NCBI RefSeq assembly: GCF_003711515.1
Contig: NW_021167088.1
Span: 111,359-175,358, forward strand
Direction of reading: 5' to 3'
DNA from: Sodiomyces alkalinus F11
Taxonomy: Eukaryota; Ascomycota; Sordariomycetes; Glomerellales; Plectosphaerellaceae
Length of the DNA: 64,000 nt
Below, in pieces: positions 22,436 through 32,669 of the stretch. Made by a program: the position numbers and the translations under genes. Each line of letters starts with the position of its first letter. Position 1 is the first letter of the stretch. The notes beneath the pieces are model-generated. The model saw only the letters and a list, made by a program, of their open reading frames with translations. It was not told the DNA's origin and ran no database searches.

Positions 22436-24364
22436 TCGAGGGGAGACACGGGTCTAGCAAATACTTCGGACCTCAGGGCTAAGAGAACCGCGGCCTGGGG
22501 AGAGGGATTTTTTTCTTCTGCCCTGCTTCCCGTCCTCTCATGGCCTGTAGGGACGTTTTGGGTTCCCCGGATGGCTGATGGGGGGTATTCGGGCAGGCCA
22601 ATTTCTGAGGATCTAACCCTACCATCACCTGCCAAGTCGCCCTGTATCTCCTCCGTCTTCCTCAGCAGGGAGGGATGAAGGGGCACATCAAAGAAAAAGT
22701 TCATGCTGCTTGACCCCACTGGAACGTTCACCCACTACGCCCCTGCTTCTTCTTTCCTCCCCCTCCCCCCCGGGTGACCGTCACTTAGATTTCGGTATCT
22801 TATAGTCACTCTTCCAGACTTGCGGGAGGCCTTCAATGGCTATGGAGGCGGCTGAAAATTCGCCGAGGGCCCTGTCTACTTGCTGTTTCCAAGACTGGTT
22901 CCTTTCCCCATCATAGATAGGTGCAAGCCTTCCCGACAAATCCCGTCACTAGATAGCGGTTGTCTGGGAATGGAGATATCAAAAAAAGTTATATCCTCAA
23001 GCCAAACATTCAATGGAATTTCGCTGGTCAAGTGAAGCCATGTGGCTGCTTAGTTAGAGATGCCTCAGGGGATAATGTCGTTCTTTTCGTTCTTTTAGGA
23101 CGGTATGTGAACCTGTTCTTTCAGAGTATATCATGTTTATACGGATCATACAGATTTTAAAACCTGAGATCGACCTTGACCTCGATCCATGGTTCAGCTG
23201 CAGAGGTGTAATAGTTACCAACATATTTTCGGACACAAACATCGGGAAATCACAACGGTGGAAAGTGAAAATGTGATTTGCCTCTGAAGCTTTTCGCATT
23301 GGAGCAACTCGAGCGCGCCGGAAGGGAATGCGAGTCGGTCCGGGTCTGGGGGTAATGCGGTCTCGGAGCCGACATGTTTAGCTGGTGTGTGTGTATGATC
23401 GTGGGAATGATAGACAAAGGGAAGAAGGATCAGATTCTTTGCGCGGCAATTCTAATATTCTGCGTTTCACGTCAACTTTCCATCCAAGGAGACAAGACAG
23501 AATAAAAGAGGCAAAGAGAAAGGTTGTCACCGAGACAGCCCACATCTTCATCGAAAGGTCAATCTAAACCGCGCCACGCCGTAGCTCTAATGCGTGAGAG
23601 GTGTCATTGCACGAAATATTTCACGTCTCGATACGTTGTAGCGTTCATTTCTTCTTCTTCTTCTTCTTCTTCTAATAATAATAATAAAAAAAAAAAGCGC
23701 CCGTCTGAGATTAATTCCGGATGTCCGGAGTCTTGGCCCCAGGTTGGTAGACGCGGTTGCCGATCGCTATTCCGGAAAGAAAATGGCGGCCAGTGTTCCA
23801 GTCACAGTCCCACACGCTTTTAGGAGTTCGATCCAGCTCGTGTTCGACAGACTCAATACGGAGTACATATGGATATCCGTGCTGGGCGCGGAATCAACGC
23901 ATCTCAAGGAACTTGCCGGCCAAGATGTTCGTCTTGTCCCCGCTGCCCACCCCTCCTTCTTTCCTTCTTTAAACGAAGAAAAAGGTAAGCACATATACAT
24001 CGGACATACGAAGTAATTAGGTATTACGCCGTATACGAAGGATGGTGAGCGAGAGGTCAACGGGGCTTGTTTGAGACTCTTTATTTAACGGCTCCAAAGT
24101 TGATCGGTAAAAATAAGGACTGACTGCCCTTCTTTTTTTTTAGTCATCCAAAATGCCTTGGCAACGGACGATGTACCTATCGTGACCTTTACGTCAAAGG
24201 TTCTATTCTTTCCCAACGGTGGTATTGGGTGGCGCAGGCAGTGACCAAATTATGGCTGATGACGCTTCTTCGGCCTTGAGCATATCATATCACTGGCTAC
24301 CTCAGACGTTGGGTTGGACCTCCGCCCTGGGTGGGTTAACGGGAACATCGTGCCAAGGACGGGT

Positions 24365-24490
24365 ACAGTACCAAGTACCGTAGGTATTTGTTCCTAATTA
24401 AGGTACTTCGTACAAAGCACTTTGTAACTAAGGTAGTTGGTACCTGAGGTAGGTATCCGGACGGAGTACTCGTACGTACTCCTAAGGTAG
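24365..24490. repeat. Cluster of short TAC/GTA palindromes
   Basis: Within 125 bases the sequence repeatedly combines GGTAC, TACTTCGTAC, CTAAGGTA, GGAGTACTC and CGTACGTACTCC. These give overlapping dyads such as AAGGTACTTCGTAC beside ACTAAGGTAG. Similar clusters occur near 20330, 35330-35410 and 41235-41315, always outside genes. They could fold into hairpins in single-stranded DNA or RNA. Confidence 0.6.
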
Positions 24491-24591
24491 AGATTGGAGA
24501 CAAAGTCAAGAGGACGTCTTCATGTTGCTCGACCCCTGGCAGGATGCCCGAACATTCCGCGGGGGAGGGTCAGGGCCGCTGTCTCAGGTTT

Positions 24592-24595
<4 letters not shown>

Positions 24596-24627
<32 letters not shown>
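24596..24627 (+). repeat. Poly-A tract, 32 bases
   Basis: An uninterrupted run of 32 A residues. No retroelement sequence ends here that I can recognise, so it is recorded as a simple repeat and not as the tail of a LINE. Confidence 0.9.
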
Positions 24628-24629
<2 letters not shown>

Positions 24630-25431
24630 CCGTCACGACAGTGGGAGGGTTCATTTCACAACAAAAACCACTGTCGCTTTCGTACCAGACGCCCTGCTCT
24701 GTCGGTTGGCAAATGCATCGTCAGTGGCGAATTCTTGCTGGGTTCGTTCGTTAGATTGCCCATCCTCTCCTTCAACAATCCGCTTCGCTCGTTCAGAATT
24801 GTCGATCACGCTCCTTGGCCGTTGTGCCTTGATCAAATCCATGCTTCGTCCTCTCCTTCGCTCATTGCCTCAATTTCCTTAATTTACTTACCCACTCATT
24901 TTCCGGACTGGACGCGCTCTCCTGATCCTGAACTTGTCGCGAACTGGCGTCTCCCATTCCCAGCATCATCTGCATGTTCCCCCGTTCATACTCATCTTGA
25001 CCATCGCAGTCACAAGCCGACCCTCCTTGTTCGAATGACCACATAAAATTCTCTCTTAAACGAATCACTGAGAAGACAACGCGAGAAAAACGGTCCAATC
25101 TTCTTTTGTTTCTTCAACATTGCGCCAATCTACTTCGTACAGCAGCAGAAGGCTTTTGCAATCCAGATATATCGCGGCTTCGATTGACGCCGACGCTTGT
25201 CCATACCGCATGTGCATGCTAGTGCCTCTTGAACATTGACCCTAACCAAGACTTGCCCGCATCGAGAGATAGCCTTGGGATAGGGAAACCCGAATCAACC
25301 CAAGCAAGGTCTAACCCGAGCCTGGGAGCCACGGCCATAGGATAGCGTGTGGGAAATCAGGTCCGCCCCAACCTTGCGACGGCGGACAGCGTGACAGCGG
25401 ACAACAAGGTCTTCGTCTTCTGTCAGCCGTC

Positions 25432-27738
25432 ATGCTGCGGCACGAGGCTCCGCCGACTCCGGCCAGCACCAGGTCGAGGTCGCGCTTCTCGAAGGCCCTG
25501 CCTGCGCCTCCGCCTCCTCCGCCTTTAGATGTCACCCGCCTCGGCTCTCTACGCACCTCTCGTCCGGCCGTCAAGGAGCTACCTTCCATCCCCCCTCTTT
25601 CGCCCATTTCGCCCCTGTCGTGCGTGTCGTCCCTCACGGCTCCCGCCTCTCTGGCTAGGAAACCGGTCAGGAAACCGGTCGCGACGGGCCAGTCGACAAC
25701 CTCCCATTTAAACCCCTCGCCAGCTCTACTCGGCGCGCATCCGCACCCGCCAGCCCAACCGCAGCCACAGTCGCCTCTGCCGCCGCCACCTCCTCCCATG
25801 TCCATACCGAGGCGGCCAGTCCTACCTCCGAAGCAGAATCCACCGTCTCAACGGGAGCCACAACCGCCACAAGGTTCTCTACCGCCGCAGGTGGTGGCAG
25901 GGAAGAAGGGACCCTGGATGTCGAATGAAGAAACCCAATTGTCGCCGACGGACTCTATTGGTAGTTTGCTGTCGGCTTATTCGAGAACCTCTGACGCCGA
26001 GTCGTTGATCAGGTCATATGGGGATAGTAGTCAAAGGGACTCGGCGGCAACCGACTCGGCGGAACACGAAGTCTCTCCAGAGCCGCACGAGGGAGCCTCG
26101 AACACCAGGAAAGGATCGATGGCGACAGTGGCGTACCCACGCGAGGACAAGTATAATATGCGGCTAAACGAGGGCTCGGCGGAAAAACAGCAGCAGGCGG
26201 CGCAACAGGTGCGGGATGTCTCACCAACCATCACAGCCGTCGAGCGTGTTTCCGAAAAGAGTCTACCCCTCCCTCCCCTGGCCACCTTGCAGGAGGAGAA
26301 GGGACCGCCCACACCGAGGAAGGATGACCGTGAGATCCTTGCGTCCGCCAACACATCGTCTGCTACCGGGCTGGGGCTGTCTGGAATTGTGAGGTCCTCC
26401 CCTCAGCGTCCCGAGCTATGGCGCCGCCGCTCCGTGAAATCCGATCGCAGTATCCAGCTCCCGGATCTCAAGCTGGCCTTTAGTCACGGGTATACTGCGG
26501 CCTCACAGCCTCCTACTCGAACAGCAGTAAACCCATCCTCGATATCAAGCGCCGCAGTGCAGCCATCGCAACCATCACAACCATCACAGCCATCGCAACC
26601 ATCACAACCATCGCAACCATCACAACGCCAAGATTTATCAACTGCTCATGGGCCCTCGACTGAGCCCAGTCAACCTGGCCTAGAATGCCCCTCCGGCAAA
26701 GGGCTCCCTCCTCCCCCAGGCGACCAAACTGTCAACCAGGGACCGGGTGGTGATATTATGGGCAGCGGATGTTCCCAGCTCAGGCTCAGGTCCATCCAAT
26801 CCCATAAAAATGTTCGGGACGGAGCACACGAGGCCCCGGAAGCGCATGCGACACAGCAAGGAGATGCGTCTTTGCAAAGCGAGACCAGAACCCAGTCTGA
26901 CCGGCCACCCCGGCTTCCTATACCGGATTTCCAGAAGAAAGACATTCAAGGTTCCGAGGCTGGCCAAGCCGCACCTATTACGGCCGCCACCATCCCTCCC
27001 ACTGCCTCACTCGATTCTCCGCCCAAGGATGTGGATAGAGAGGAGCGACCCGCCATCTCACGCAAGGCAGCAAGCCGAGAGCCTAGCCTTCGGGCGGCGC
27101 AGAGTCTACCACAAATGGGTGGTGCGAGGGAATCGGTAACGACTAACAAAGTGCCTCCGGTCCTTGATCCAACTGTGCGGGCTCGCGATTTCGCCCTCAG
27201 CCCTGCCACTCCCCACCCACCTCGGAGTTCTTCAAACCAGCCCAATCCGCGCCGCCCATCGGCAGGATGGGAGCACCGTCCCGGACCGGGTTGGCGACCG
27301 GCCAGCCGCTCCGGCCATGTGCCGGGTCCGGCGACACGACCTGCCAGCAAGATTTTGTACCGCGAGCTGCGCGTAGAGAACCTGCCACCTCCTGACCCAA
27401 GCGCGTTGCGGTTCCCCAAAACCGCCGTTCGCACGCCGGCCTCCCCCGGTACCATCTTCAAGCCGCTGCCGTTGAAGCAGCACATGCTCCGCTGCCACAC
27501 GACGCACCGGGAGATGCGCGCCAGCCCGCAGGGCAACTACCCGGTTGCGTGTCAGGCTTGCGGGAAAGAAGACCGGGGAGAGCGCTGGGCGTGCACTGCG
27601 TGCCACGTACGTATCTGTGGTGAGTGCCGCAGGGCGTTGGCACAGAATGGGTGTGATTTGGGCAAGCTCCTTGCGCAGCTTAAGGCAGACCCCGCCACTG
27701 CTCCTCTCCCAGGCCAGCAGGATACGGTGTCGGGTTGA
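25432..27738 (+). CDS. Proline/serine-rich protein with C-terminal zinc-binding cluster
   Basis: A single exon of 768 residues, function not recognised. Most of the chain is low-complexity and rich in Pro, Ser, Gln and Arg, including an LPAPPPPPP stretch near residue 23 and about seven tandem SQP units encoded at 26557-26622. The only ordered-looking part is the C-terminus, about residues 680-755. It starts with HMLRCHTTHRE and continues with a cysteine array, CQACGKEDRGERWACTACHV then ICGEC, consistent with a two-zinc treble-clef, B-box or RING-like fold. Fungal proteins with a long disordered part and such a terminal finger are common but uncharacterised. The ATG at 25432 is the first in frame. 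The next gene follows in the same direction after 0.84 kb. Confidence 0.8.
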   Translation: MLRHEAPPTPASTRSRSRFSKALPAPPPPPPLDVTRLGSLRTSRPAVKELPSIPPLSPISPLSCVSSLTAPASLARKPVRKPVATGQSTTSHLNPSPALLGAHPHPPAQPQPQSPLPPPPPPMSIPRRPVLPPKQNPPSQREPQPPQGSLPPQVVAGKKGPWMSNEETQLSPTDSIGSLLSAYSRTSDAESLIRSYGDSSQRDSAATDSAEHEVSPEPHEGASNTRKGSMATVAYPREDKYNMRLNEGSAEKQQQAAQQVRDVSPTITAVERVSEKSLPLPPLATLQEEKGPPTPRKDDREILASANTSSATGLGLSGIVRSSPQRPELWRRRSVKSDRSIQLPDLKLAFSHGYTAASQPPTRTAVNPSSISSAAVQPSQPSQPSQPSQPSQPSQPSQRQDLSTAHGPSTEPSQPGLECPSGKGLPPPPGDQTVNQGPGGDIMGSGCSQLRLRSIQSHKNVRDGAHEAPEAHATQQGDASLQSETRTQSDRPPRLPIPDFQKKDIQGSEAGQAAPITAATIPPTASLDSPPKDVDREERPAISRKAASREPSLRAAQSLPQMGGARESVTTNKVPPVLDPTVRARDFALSPATPHPPRSSSNQPNPRRPSAGWEHRPGPGWRPASRSGHVPGPATRPASKILYRELRVENLPPPDPSALRFPKTAVRTPASPGTIFKPLPLKQHMLRCHTTHREMRASPQGNYPVACQACGKEDRGERWACTACHVRICGECRRALAQNGCDLGKLLAQLKADPATAPLPGQQDTVSG
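26557..26625 (+). repeat. In-frame SQP codon repeat
   Basis: A 9-base unit, close to CAACCATCA/G with alternating synonymous codons, is repeated about seven times within the proline-rich protein. It encodes (Gln-Pro-Ser)n. Unit length is a multiple of three, so copy-number change would not shift frame. Confidence 0.85.
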
Positions 27739-28576
27739 AGAGGTCCGACTTTTTGAATATTCTTTACATCTATCTCTGTCATATTTTTTCTCCTTTTTTT
27801 TTGGGTGGGGGTTCTTCGAATAATTATATAGAGATACCATGTGTTACGATATGTTGGCGGCCTGGATGATGGGTACTACAATGCGTATTTTCGTGCACTG
27901 AGTGGAACACACGAGTTCAGGACGGTTCTCTTGGTATATTTTGATATTTCCAGGCATCACCATGCTCACATCCCTTTACTTTATCATTCGCCATAGCGTT
28001 ACATTATGGCTTTAGAGGGCTTTTCCTGAGCAGGGAGCTCCGCGGCTTGAGCAGAATACAACTGCGACTAACCAGGCGCTCTTTATGAAGAAAAACCCCG
28101 ATAATCCTTGACCATAACATAGGTGTAATGTATTTTCAGAAGCTGAAGCGAACCTTGGAAAACGCGTATCGGGTCTCATCGCCGAAATTTGGGATATATT
28201 AAGGTACAAATCATCACGCAAAGATTCCGAGGTAGTTATAGTGGGCGACCTGAGAAAAGGACCGAAGCACGTTTCGTAATAACATTGTGTAGAGCGCTTC
28301 GGTCCTTTTGGTCACCGACGGTAATCTGCGTCACGGGCAAAGCAGAAACAGTCAGCCACTACGTGATTACTAAGGCCCCCCATCTTGCTGAGTAATCACT
28401 TCCTATGTCGGTGTGGGTGTAGGAGGCTCGTGCGCAGGAGTTGGAGACTCGAGAGCTCACTCACCGAAATGCTCGACCGCTTCATGTCAACAACAACAAC
28501 AACAACAACAACGTCCTCCTCCCACCTTTCTCGCCTCGACACCTGGCCTTGACGGCCATGATAAACAGGCTGCACT
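27739..28576. other. Intergenic region with a 14-bp perfect hairpin
   Basis: The 3'UTR of the preceding gene, then a stem-loop element at 28255-28309 and an AAC trinucleotide tract at 28488-28513 in the probable leader of the next gene. No coding sequence recognised. Confidence 0.55.
28255..28309. repeat. Short hairpin element, copy 1
   Basis: AAAAGGACCGAAGC at 28255-28268 and its perfect reverse complement GCTTCGGTCCTTTT at 28296-28309 enclose a 27-base loop. A related copy lies in inverse orientation at 50374-50421. The loops also resemble each other, so the two are homologous, not just chance dyads. Confidence 0.7.
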
Positions 28577-30550
28577 ATGGCCACCTCGGCAGGACCACCT
28601 CTCACCCGATCTCGTTCCCTTCGAAAACCCAATCCACCCGCAACCACCGACTGGACATCCCGCAACCGACTTGCCAGCGCTTCTTCCTCCACGGCACAAA
28701 CACAAAACACCACCTCTAATATCCTGACATCCAAAGATCGCACCGGCTCGCCAACTCGCCTTCCCGCCCCAAAACTTGCATTGCGAAGTGCTGCCCATTC
28801 CGCCACCTCAAGCCACCTACCTGCTTCTGGTGCCAATGGGCCTTCTACTTCCACCGCTACATCGACCTCCGGGTCTGGCCTCAAGAAAGCTCGTCCAGTT
28901 TCTGGGACTCTGACCGGCCGAACCGCAACTACCACCGGTGCCGGGACTTCGACTTCGGGGAAGATATCTCCAGCGGACGCGGGAACTTCCCGTGTTGCTC
29001 CTCCACGTCTCACTCGGTCACGTTACCCACCCAATGCTTCCATCTCTGGCGTCATTTCATCCGGTGGTGCCCCGGGCTCGACGATTCCGGGCACTACTGC
29101 CATGACTACAGCGAGAACAAAGCGTCCGTCTTCGTCCGGCAGCTTAACCTCCCATACCACTAGCAATAGCAACGCGAGATTAGGACCAGGCGGGGCACGA
29201 CTAGGTCACACAAGAGCTAAGAGCACCGTTACGGCTAGTTCGACCGTTGCCGCCTCAACAGCTGGAAACATCCTCTCCAACGCCCCTATTCTCCGACCGC
29301 CGGTGCAAACAACCTCTTCGTCGGTGTCTAGCACGGTTGTCACCGTGCCTAAGACGCGTTCCAGATCCCCCCATGCCCGAAATCCTTCTACAGCTGAGCG
29401 GGAGGACCGCCGCCCCCAGACAACCTCCAGGTCGCTGTCGACCGCAACAACAACATCATCAATGGCGACCTCAACATCATCATCAAGGACACCGCCGCTC
29501 ACCTCCGACACGACGACCTCCTTATCTTCAAAACCCACCCCGCAGCTCTCCAAAAGACCCGCCTTCACCACACTGCAGCAACACTACTCCCCCCTCCGCA
29601 AGACGGGTCCCAAACCCCTGACCGCCACCTACCTGGCGCCCCCAAGCCCCTCGAAACGCCCGGCCAACATCGCCGCCTCAGCCGAGACGACGCGCCTCCA
29701 GACCGAACTCCTCCAACTCCACCTCCTCCACCGCGACGCCCCCGCCACACACGCCTCCTGGCACGCCAGCGCCCGCCGCGCCCTCGAAGCCCGCCATGCC
29801 GACCTCGCCCTCCACAACCGCCAAGTCAGCGACGCCGAGGTCGAGGTCGTCGAGCGCGCCAACGTCGCCACACTACTCGCATGGGGCGGGACCGGCGCCG
29901 CCACCGGCGTCGGCACCCTCGAACAGAAGATTCAAGTCCTCGACGCCGTCCTGACGGGGCTGTGGGGTCTCGATAGCCCCGGGGGCCGCTATGCCCGCGT
30001 AGCAAGGCGGTTCGAGAGGTGGTGCGACCGCATGGTGGGGGCCGACGCGCTGCGACAGAGGATTTCTTCCCAAGACCACGACGACGCCTTCCTCCTCCTG
30101 CTCGGGCTCGGTGAGGCCGGCAACGGCACCGGTAATGGCAACGGAACCGCGGTCGAAGACGGGCACGTCCTCGTCGGCGGACTGGACGACGCTTGGAAGG
30201 ACGATGTTGCCGGCCTCGTGAGGAGGCTAGACGGCTGGAGACGCCAGCTGCATCACCTCGGAGACGCGCCTAGGATCGACGGGGCGGCGGGAGCAGCTTC
30301 TGCCCACGAGAATTCTGCTGGGGACGGCGGCAAACAAGAAATGGTATCGAGCCTGTGCCGTATTCTGGAGGGCTGCCGTAGCCTGGTTGGCGATATGCTC
30401 GCGGAACTGGCCATCATGGAGGACATTGAGCGGGCGGCCGTCGAGAATGAGACGGACTGGATTCGGAGGATGAATCGGGAAGAGGATTTGGTTGCACGCC
30501 ATAATCATTGTGATACCCCAAGGGCCGGCGCCGTCTGGAGGGTGTTCTGA
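28577..30550 (+). CDS. Ser/Thr-rich protein with conserved-looking helical C-terminus
   Basis: A single exon of 657 residues; I do not recognise a named family. Residues 1 to about 370 are Ser/Thr/Ala/Pro-rich, basic and without long hydrophobic runs, so likely disordered; there are many RSRS and SP/TP dipeptides that could be phosphorylated. From about residue 375 the composition changes to charged, leucine-rich helices starting LQTELLQLHLLHRDA. Further helical blocks run to the end, including LDAVLTGLWGL and YARVARRFERWCD. This layout resembles cytoskeletal or spindle-associated fungal proteins, but that is only analogy. The ATG at 28577 is the first in frame. An AAC repeat in the leader is not included. 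The gene is convergent with the glycogen-binding-domain gene, 355 bases away. Confidence 0.78.
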   Translation: MATSAGPPLTRSRSLRKPNPPATTDWTSRNRLASASSSTAQTQNTTSNILTSKDRTGSPTRLPAPKLALRSAAHSATSSHLPASGANGPSTSTATSTSGSGLKKARPVSGTLTGRTATTTGAGTSTSGKISPADAGTSRVAPPRLTRSRYPPNASISGVISSGGAPGSTIPGTTAMTTARTKRPSSSGSLTSHTTSNSNARLGPGGARLGHTRAKSTVTASSTVAASTAGNILSNAPILRPPVQTTSSSVSSTVVTVPKTRSRSPHARNPSTAEREDRRPQTTSRSLSTATTTSSMATSTSSSRTPPLTSDTTTSLSSKPTPQLSKRPAFTTLQQHYSPLRKTGPKPLTATYLAPPSPSKRPANIAASAETTRLQTELLQLHLLHRDAPATHASWHASARRALEARHADLALHNRQVSDAEVEVVERANVATLLAWGGTGAATGVGTLEQKIQVLDAVLTGLWGLDSPGGRYARVARRFERWCDRMVGADALRQRISSQDHDDAFLLLLGLGEAGNGTGNGNGTAVEDGHVLVGGLDDAWKDDVAGLVRRLDGWRRQLHHLGDAPRIDGAAGAASAHENSAGDGGKQEMVSSLCRILEGCRSLVGDMLAELAIMEDIERAAVENETDWIRRMNREEDLVARHNHCDTPRAGAVWRVF

Positions 30551-30905
30551 ATGAGACGACGAGTTACGATGAACCGCTACGGAACGAAATATGAATTGTG
30601 AGACAGAAGACCACGCCGGTTTCAAATAGTGCTCATGGATATTATAGCTCTTCGTGTTCCCTTCTTTTTTCCCCCTCAAAACAGACACATCAATCCACTC
30701 GTTCGCGCCGGGGTGCCTCCATGTCTGCCCGACTCGCCAGTACACTTGCTACCTACATAAGTTTGCCCATTTTCATCATTATAGCCTCCCGTCCATCTCC
30801 TTCGTCGTCCACTCTGCCCAATCAAATCTTCGTGGTACAACTTATCTGGCAGAGTCCTACCGGTAGCCATACCTTCCTTCGACGATGTGGAGAGCGAGTC
30901 CGTCG
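30551..30905. other. Short convergent spacer
   Basis: Shared 3' region of two convergent genes; T-rich segment near 30660-30675. No other feature seen. Confidence 0.6.
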
Positions 30906-32669
30906 TTACCTCCATTTCCCTCTCCACAATCGGTTGATGAAAGCGCCGATCCAGTCAACGAAGACGACACGGAAGAAGTTTCGGATCCAGTTGCCCCCTC
31001 CAGCCCCCTTAGTGCTGAATACGGATTGCGGTGTAACAGGACGATCAGTTGGTCCATTGCGTTCGCCGACCTGCCTTGATACTAGCCTCTCCGCGCTCGT
31101 CTCGTCGAATTGGTCGGAGGATGTGACTAGACCACCGGTAGCACCTGCCTCGTCAGCGTCTTCCAATTCATCCATCTCATCGGGTGGTTGGACCTGGATT
31201 CCGGGGCTTTGCGACCGGGGTGGCACCCCGGGGCTCGAGGTGGAGACTTCATTGGTGTCCCTTACATTGACCAATGACCTAGCCTGGCTCTCCTCGGGCG
31301 GAAGCTCGTTGGTGTTTGGGCCCTGGGCCTTGTCGTTCTCCGCAGCCTTGGTTTTGATTTTCGCCTCCGAGCCTTGCATCACCACGGCTTCATCCTCGTC
31401 ACTTGAAAGGCCTTTGGCGGAATCTGGAGCCGGTGTAATACCGTGACTGGGGACGTGGACTACTGATGACGGAGGCCTTAACGCTGGCGTCTCAGTCTTG
31501 CCTTCACTCCCGCCACCGGCCCTCTCCTTAGCCCCTTCTTCCGCAATGGCTGCTAGGGAGGCTTGGGAGTTACGCGATTTATGTGAGACAACGGACGTCT
31601 TGCGAGGCACATCGAGCTTCTTCCCAGAACCTGGGCTACCGGATTCCGTACTGGTACTGAGTGCACCCTGGTCCTCGACGATGCTAGCCTTCCTCGGGTC
31701 TCCCGCGCCAGGTGAAACTGGCGACCCTACAAAGCAGGTTGGATCTTCGGTCAGTCCTGTCTCGACCTTGCGAAGGGCCTCGATGATGGAATTGCGATCC
31801 GACGGCCATTTTTCCAGGGTCGGGTCGTTAAGATCGTACTTGTCGATGTCGTAATCGACGCTTCCATGGCTACGCCGTTGTTCGGACCGACCAAGTGGTG
31901 ATACATCGCTTGGGGAGGAGCCGACACTTCCCAAACATTCGTGGGCAAGGAGGGGAGGAGTTTCGTCCTCGGCACCATTCTGAGACACATTGTCATCACC
32001 ACCATGGGGAGCGGGCTCTAGAGTGCTGTCACCTGCTTCTCTTCGACTTTCATTCTGAGCAAGAGATTGTCAGCAACCTAGCAAAGGGCGGCGAGCTATG
32101 TGATGTACTCGCCTCGTCTTCGTCCAATTTCTCGGCAGTGTCTGCGACCTCGGCAGCTGTGGCGGCCACTTGCTCGATGGGCGTTGACGATTGCCGCTGT
32201 TTGTCGAGCTCTTGTACTCGGGAGATGCCCTTCGGTTTAGGGGCAACTTCGGGAGCAGGCGCGGCAGGGGTGTCGGACTTTGTGTGCTGAATAGGGGCTT
32301 CTTGCAACGGGGGTGCGGTGAGGAGGTTGTTTGTATTGCCGGAATCGTCGAAGACTGCCACATTATTGTTTGTTGGCGGGTACCGGGTCACTGTGGAAAC
32401 CAAGGGGCAACCATACCTGTCGGGGCACCTTCATTCAGAATCCACCAATCTCCAAGGCCAACTCGAAGTTTGTACTGAACTTGGGCACCGGGGCTCAAGT
32501 GGATGGACTTGGTAAAGATATATTCGCCTCCGTCGTCAGTTGTGGGGTGCATTTCCTGGGGTTCCCAGGGCGGATCGGAAAAGGTGCCGGCGATGAACAA
32601 AGGAGGTCTGGTGCCGGGCTTCTGGAAGGTGACCGTGACAGACACCTTCGAGACGGATGTATTGGCCAT
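30906..32669 (-). CDS. AMPK-type glycogen-binding domain protein (Crp1/Mdg1-like)
   Basis: Three exons on the minus strand. Exon 1 is 32669-32417 and exon 2 begins at 32354 after a 62-base intron, giving the expected ...EGAPT-V-FDDSGNTNNLL continuity. Exon 3 ends at 30906. The second intron is uncertain: a GC-AG intron from 32112 to 32055 gives 547 residues, while a GT-AG intron from 32108 to 32033 gives 541. Residues about 6-95 are an AMPK1_CBM fold with VTVTFQKPG, FIAGTFSDPPWEPQ, YKLRVGLGDWWILNE. This module in AMPK beta and yeast Crp1/Mdg1 binds glycogen or related polymers. The rest is acidic and disordered, ending in an amphipathic, tryptophan-rich tail (NWIRNFFRVVFVDWIGAFI) that could contact membranes. 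A kinase-complex binding domain is not seen, so it is not an AMPK beta subunit. Confidence 0.8.

Larger units (their letters stand above)
22436..25431. other. Intergenic region, no gene recognised
   Basis: The first 350 bases are likely pgl 3'UTR. The region contains a CTT/AAT microsatellite (23649-23695), a dense cluster of TAC/GTA palindromes (about 24365-24490) and a 32-base poly-A run (24596-24627). Further promoter sequence of the next gene follows. Small open frames here are interrupted and lack domains. Confidence 0.5.

Noticed and set aside
24596..24627. Poly-A run considered as a retroelement tail
   Set aside because: No reverse-transcriptase or LINE-like sequence upstream and no target-site duplication visible.
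32391..32416. 26-base GT-AG intron in the glycogen-binding-domain gene
   Set aside because: Too short for fungal splicing. The next in-phase acceptor gives a normal 62-base intron and the family-like sequence APT-V-FDDSG.
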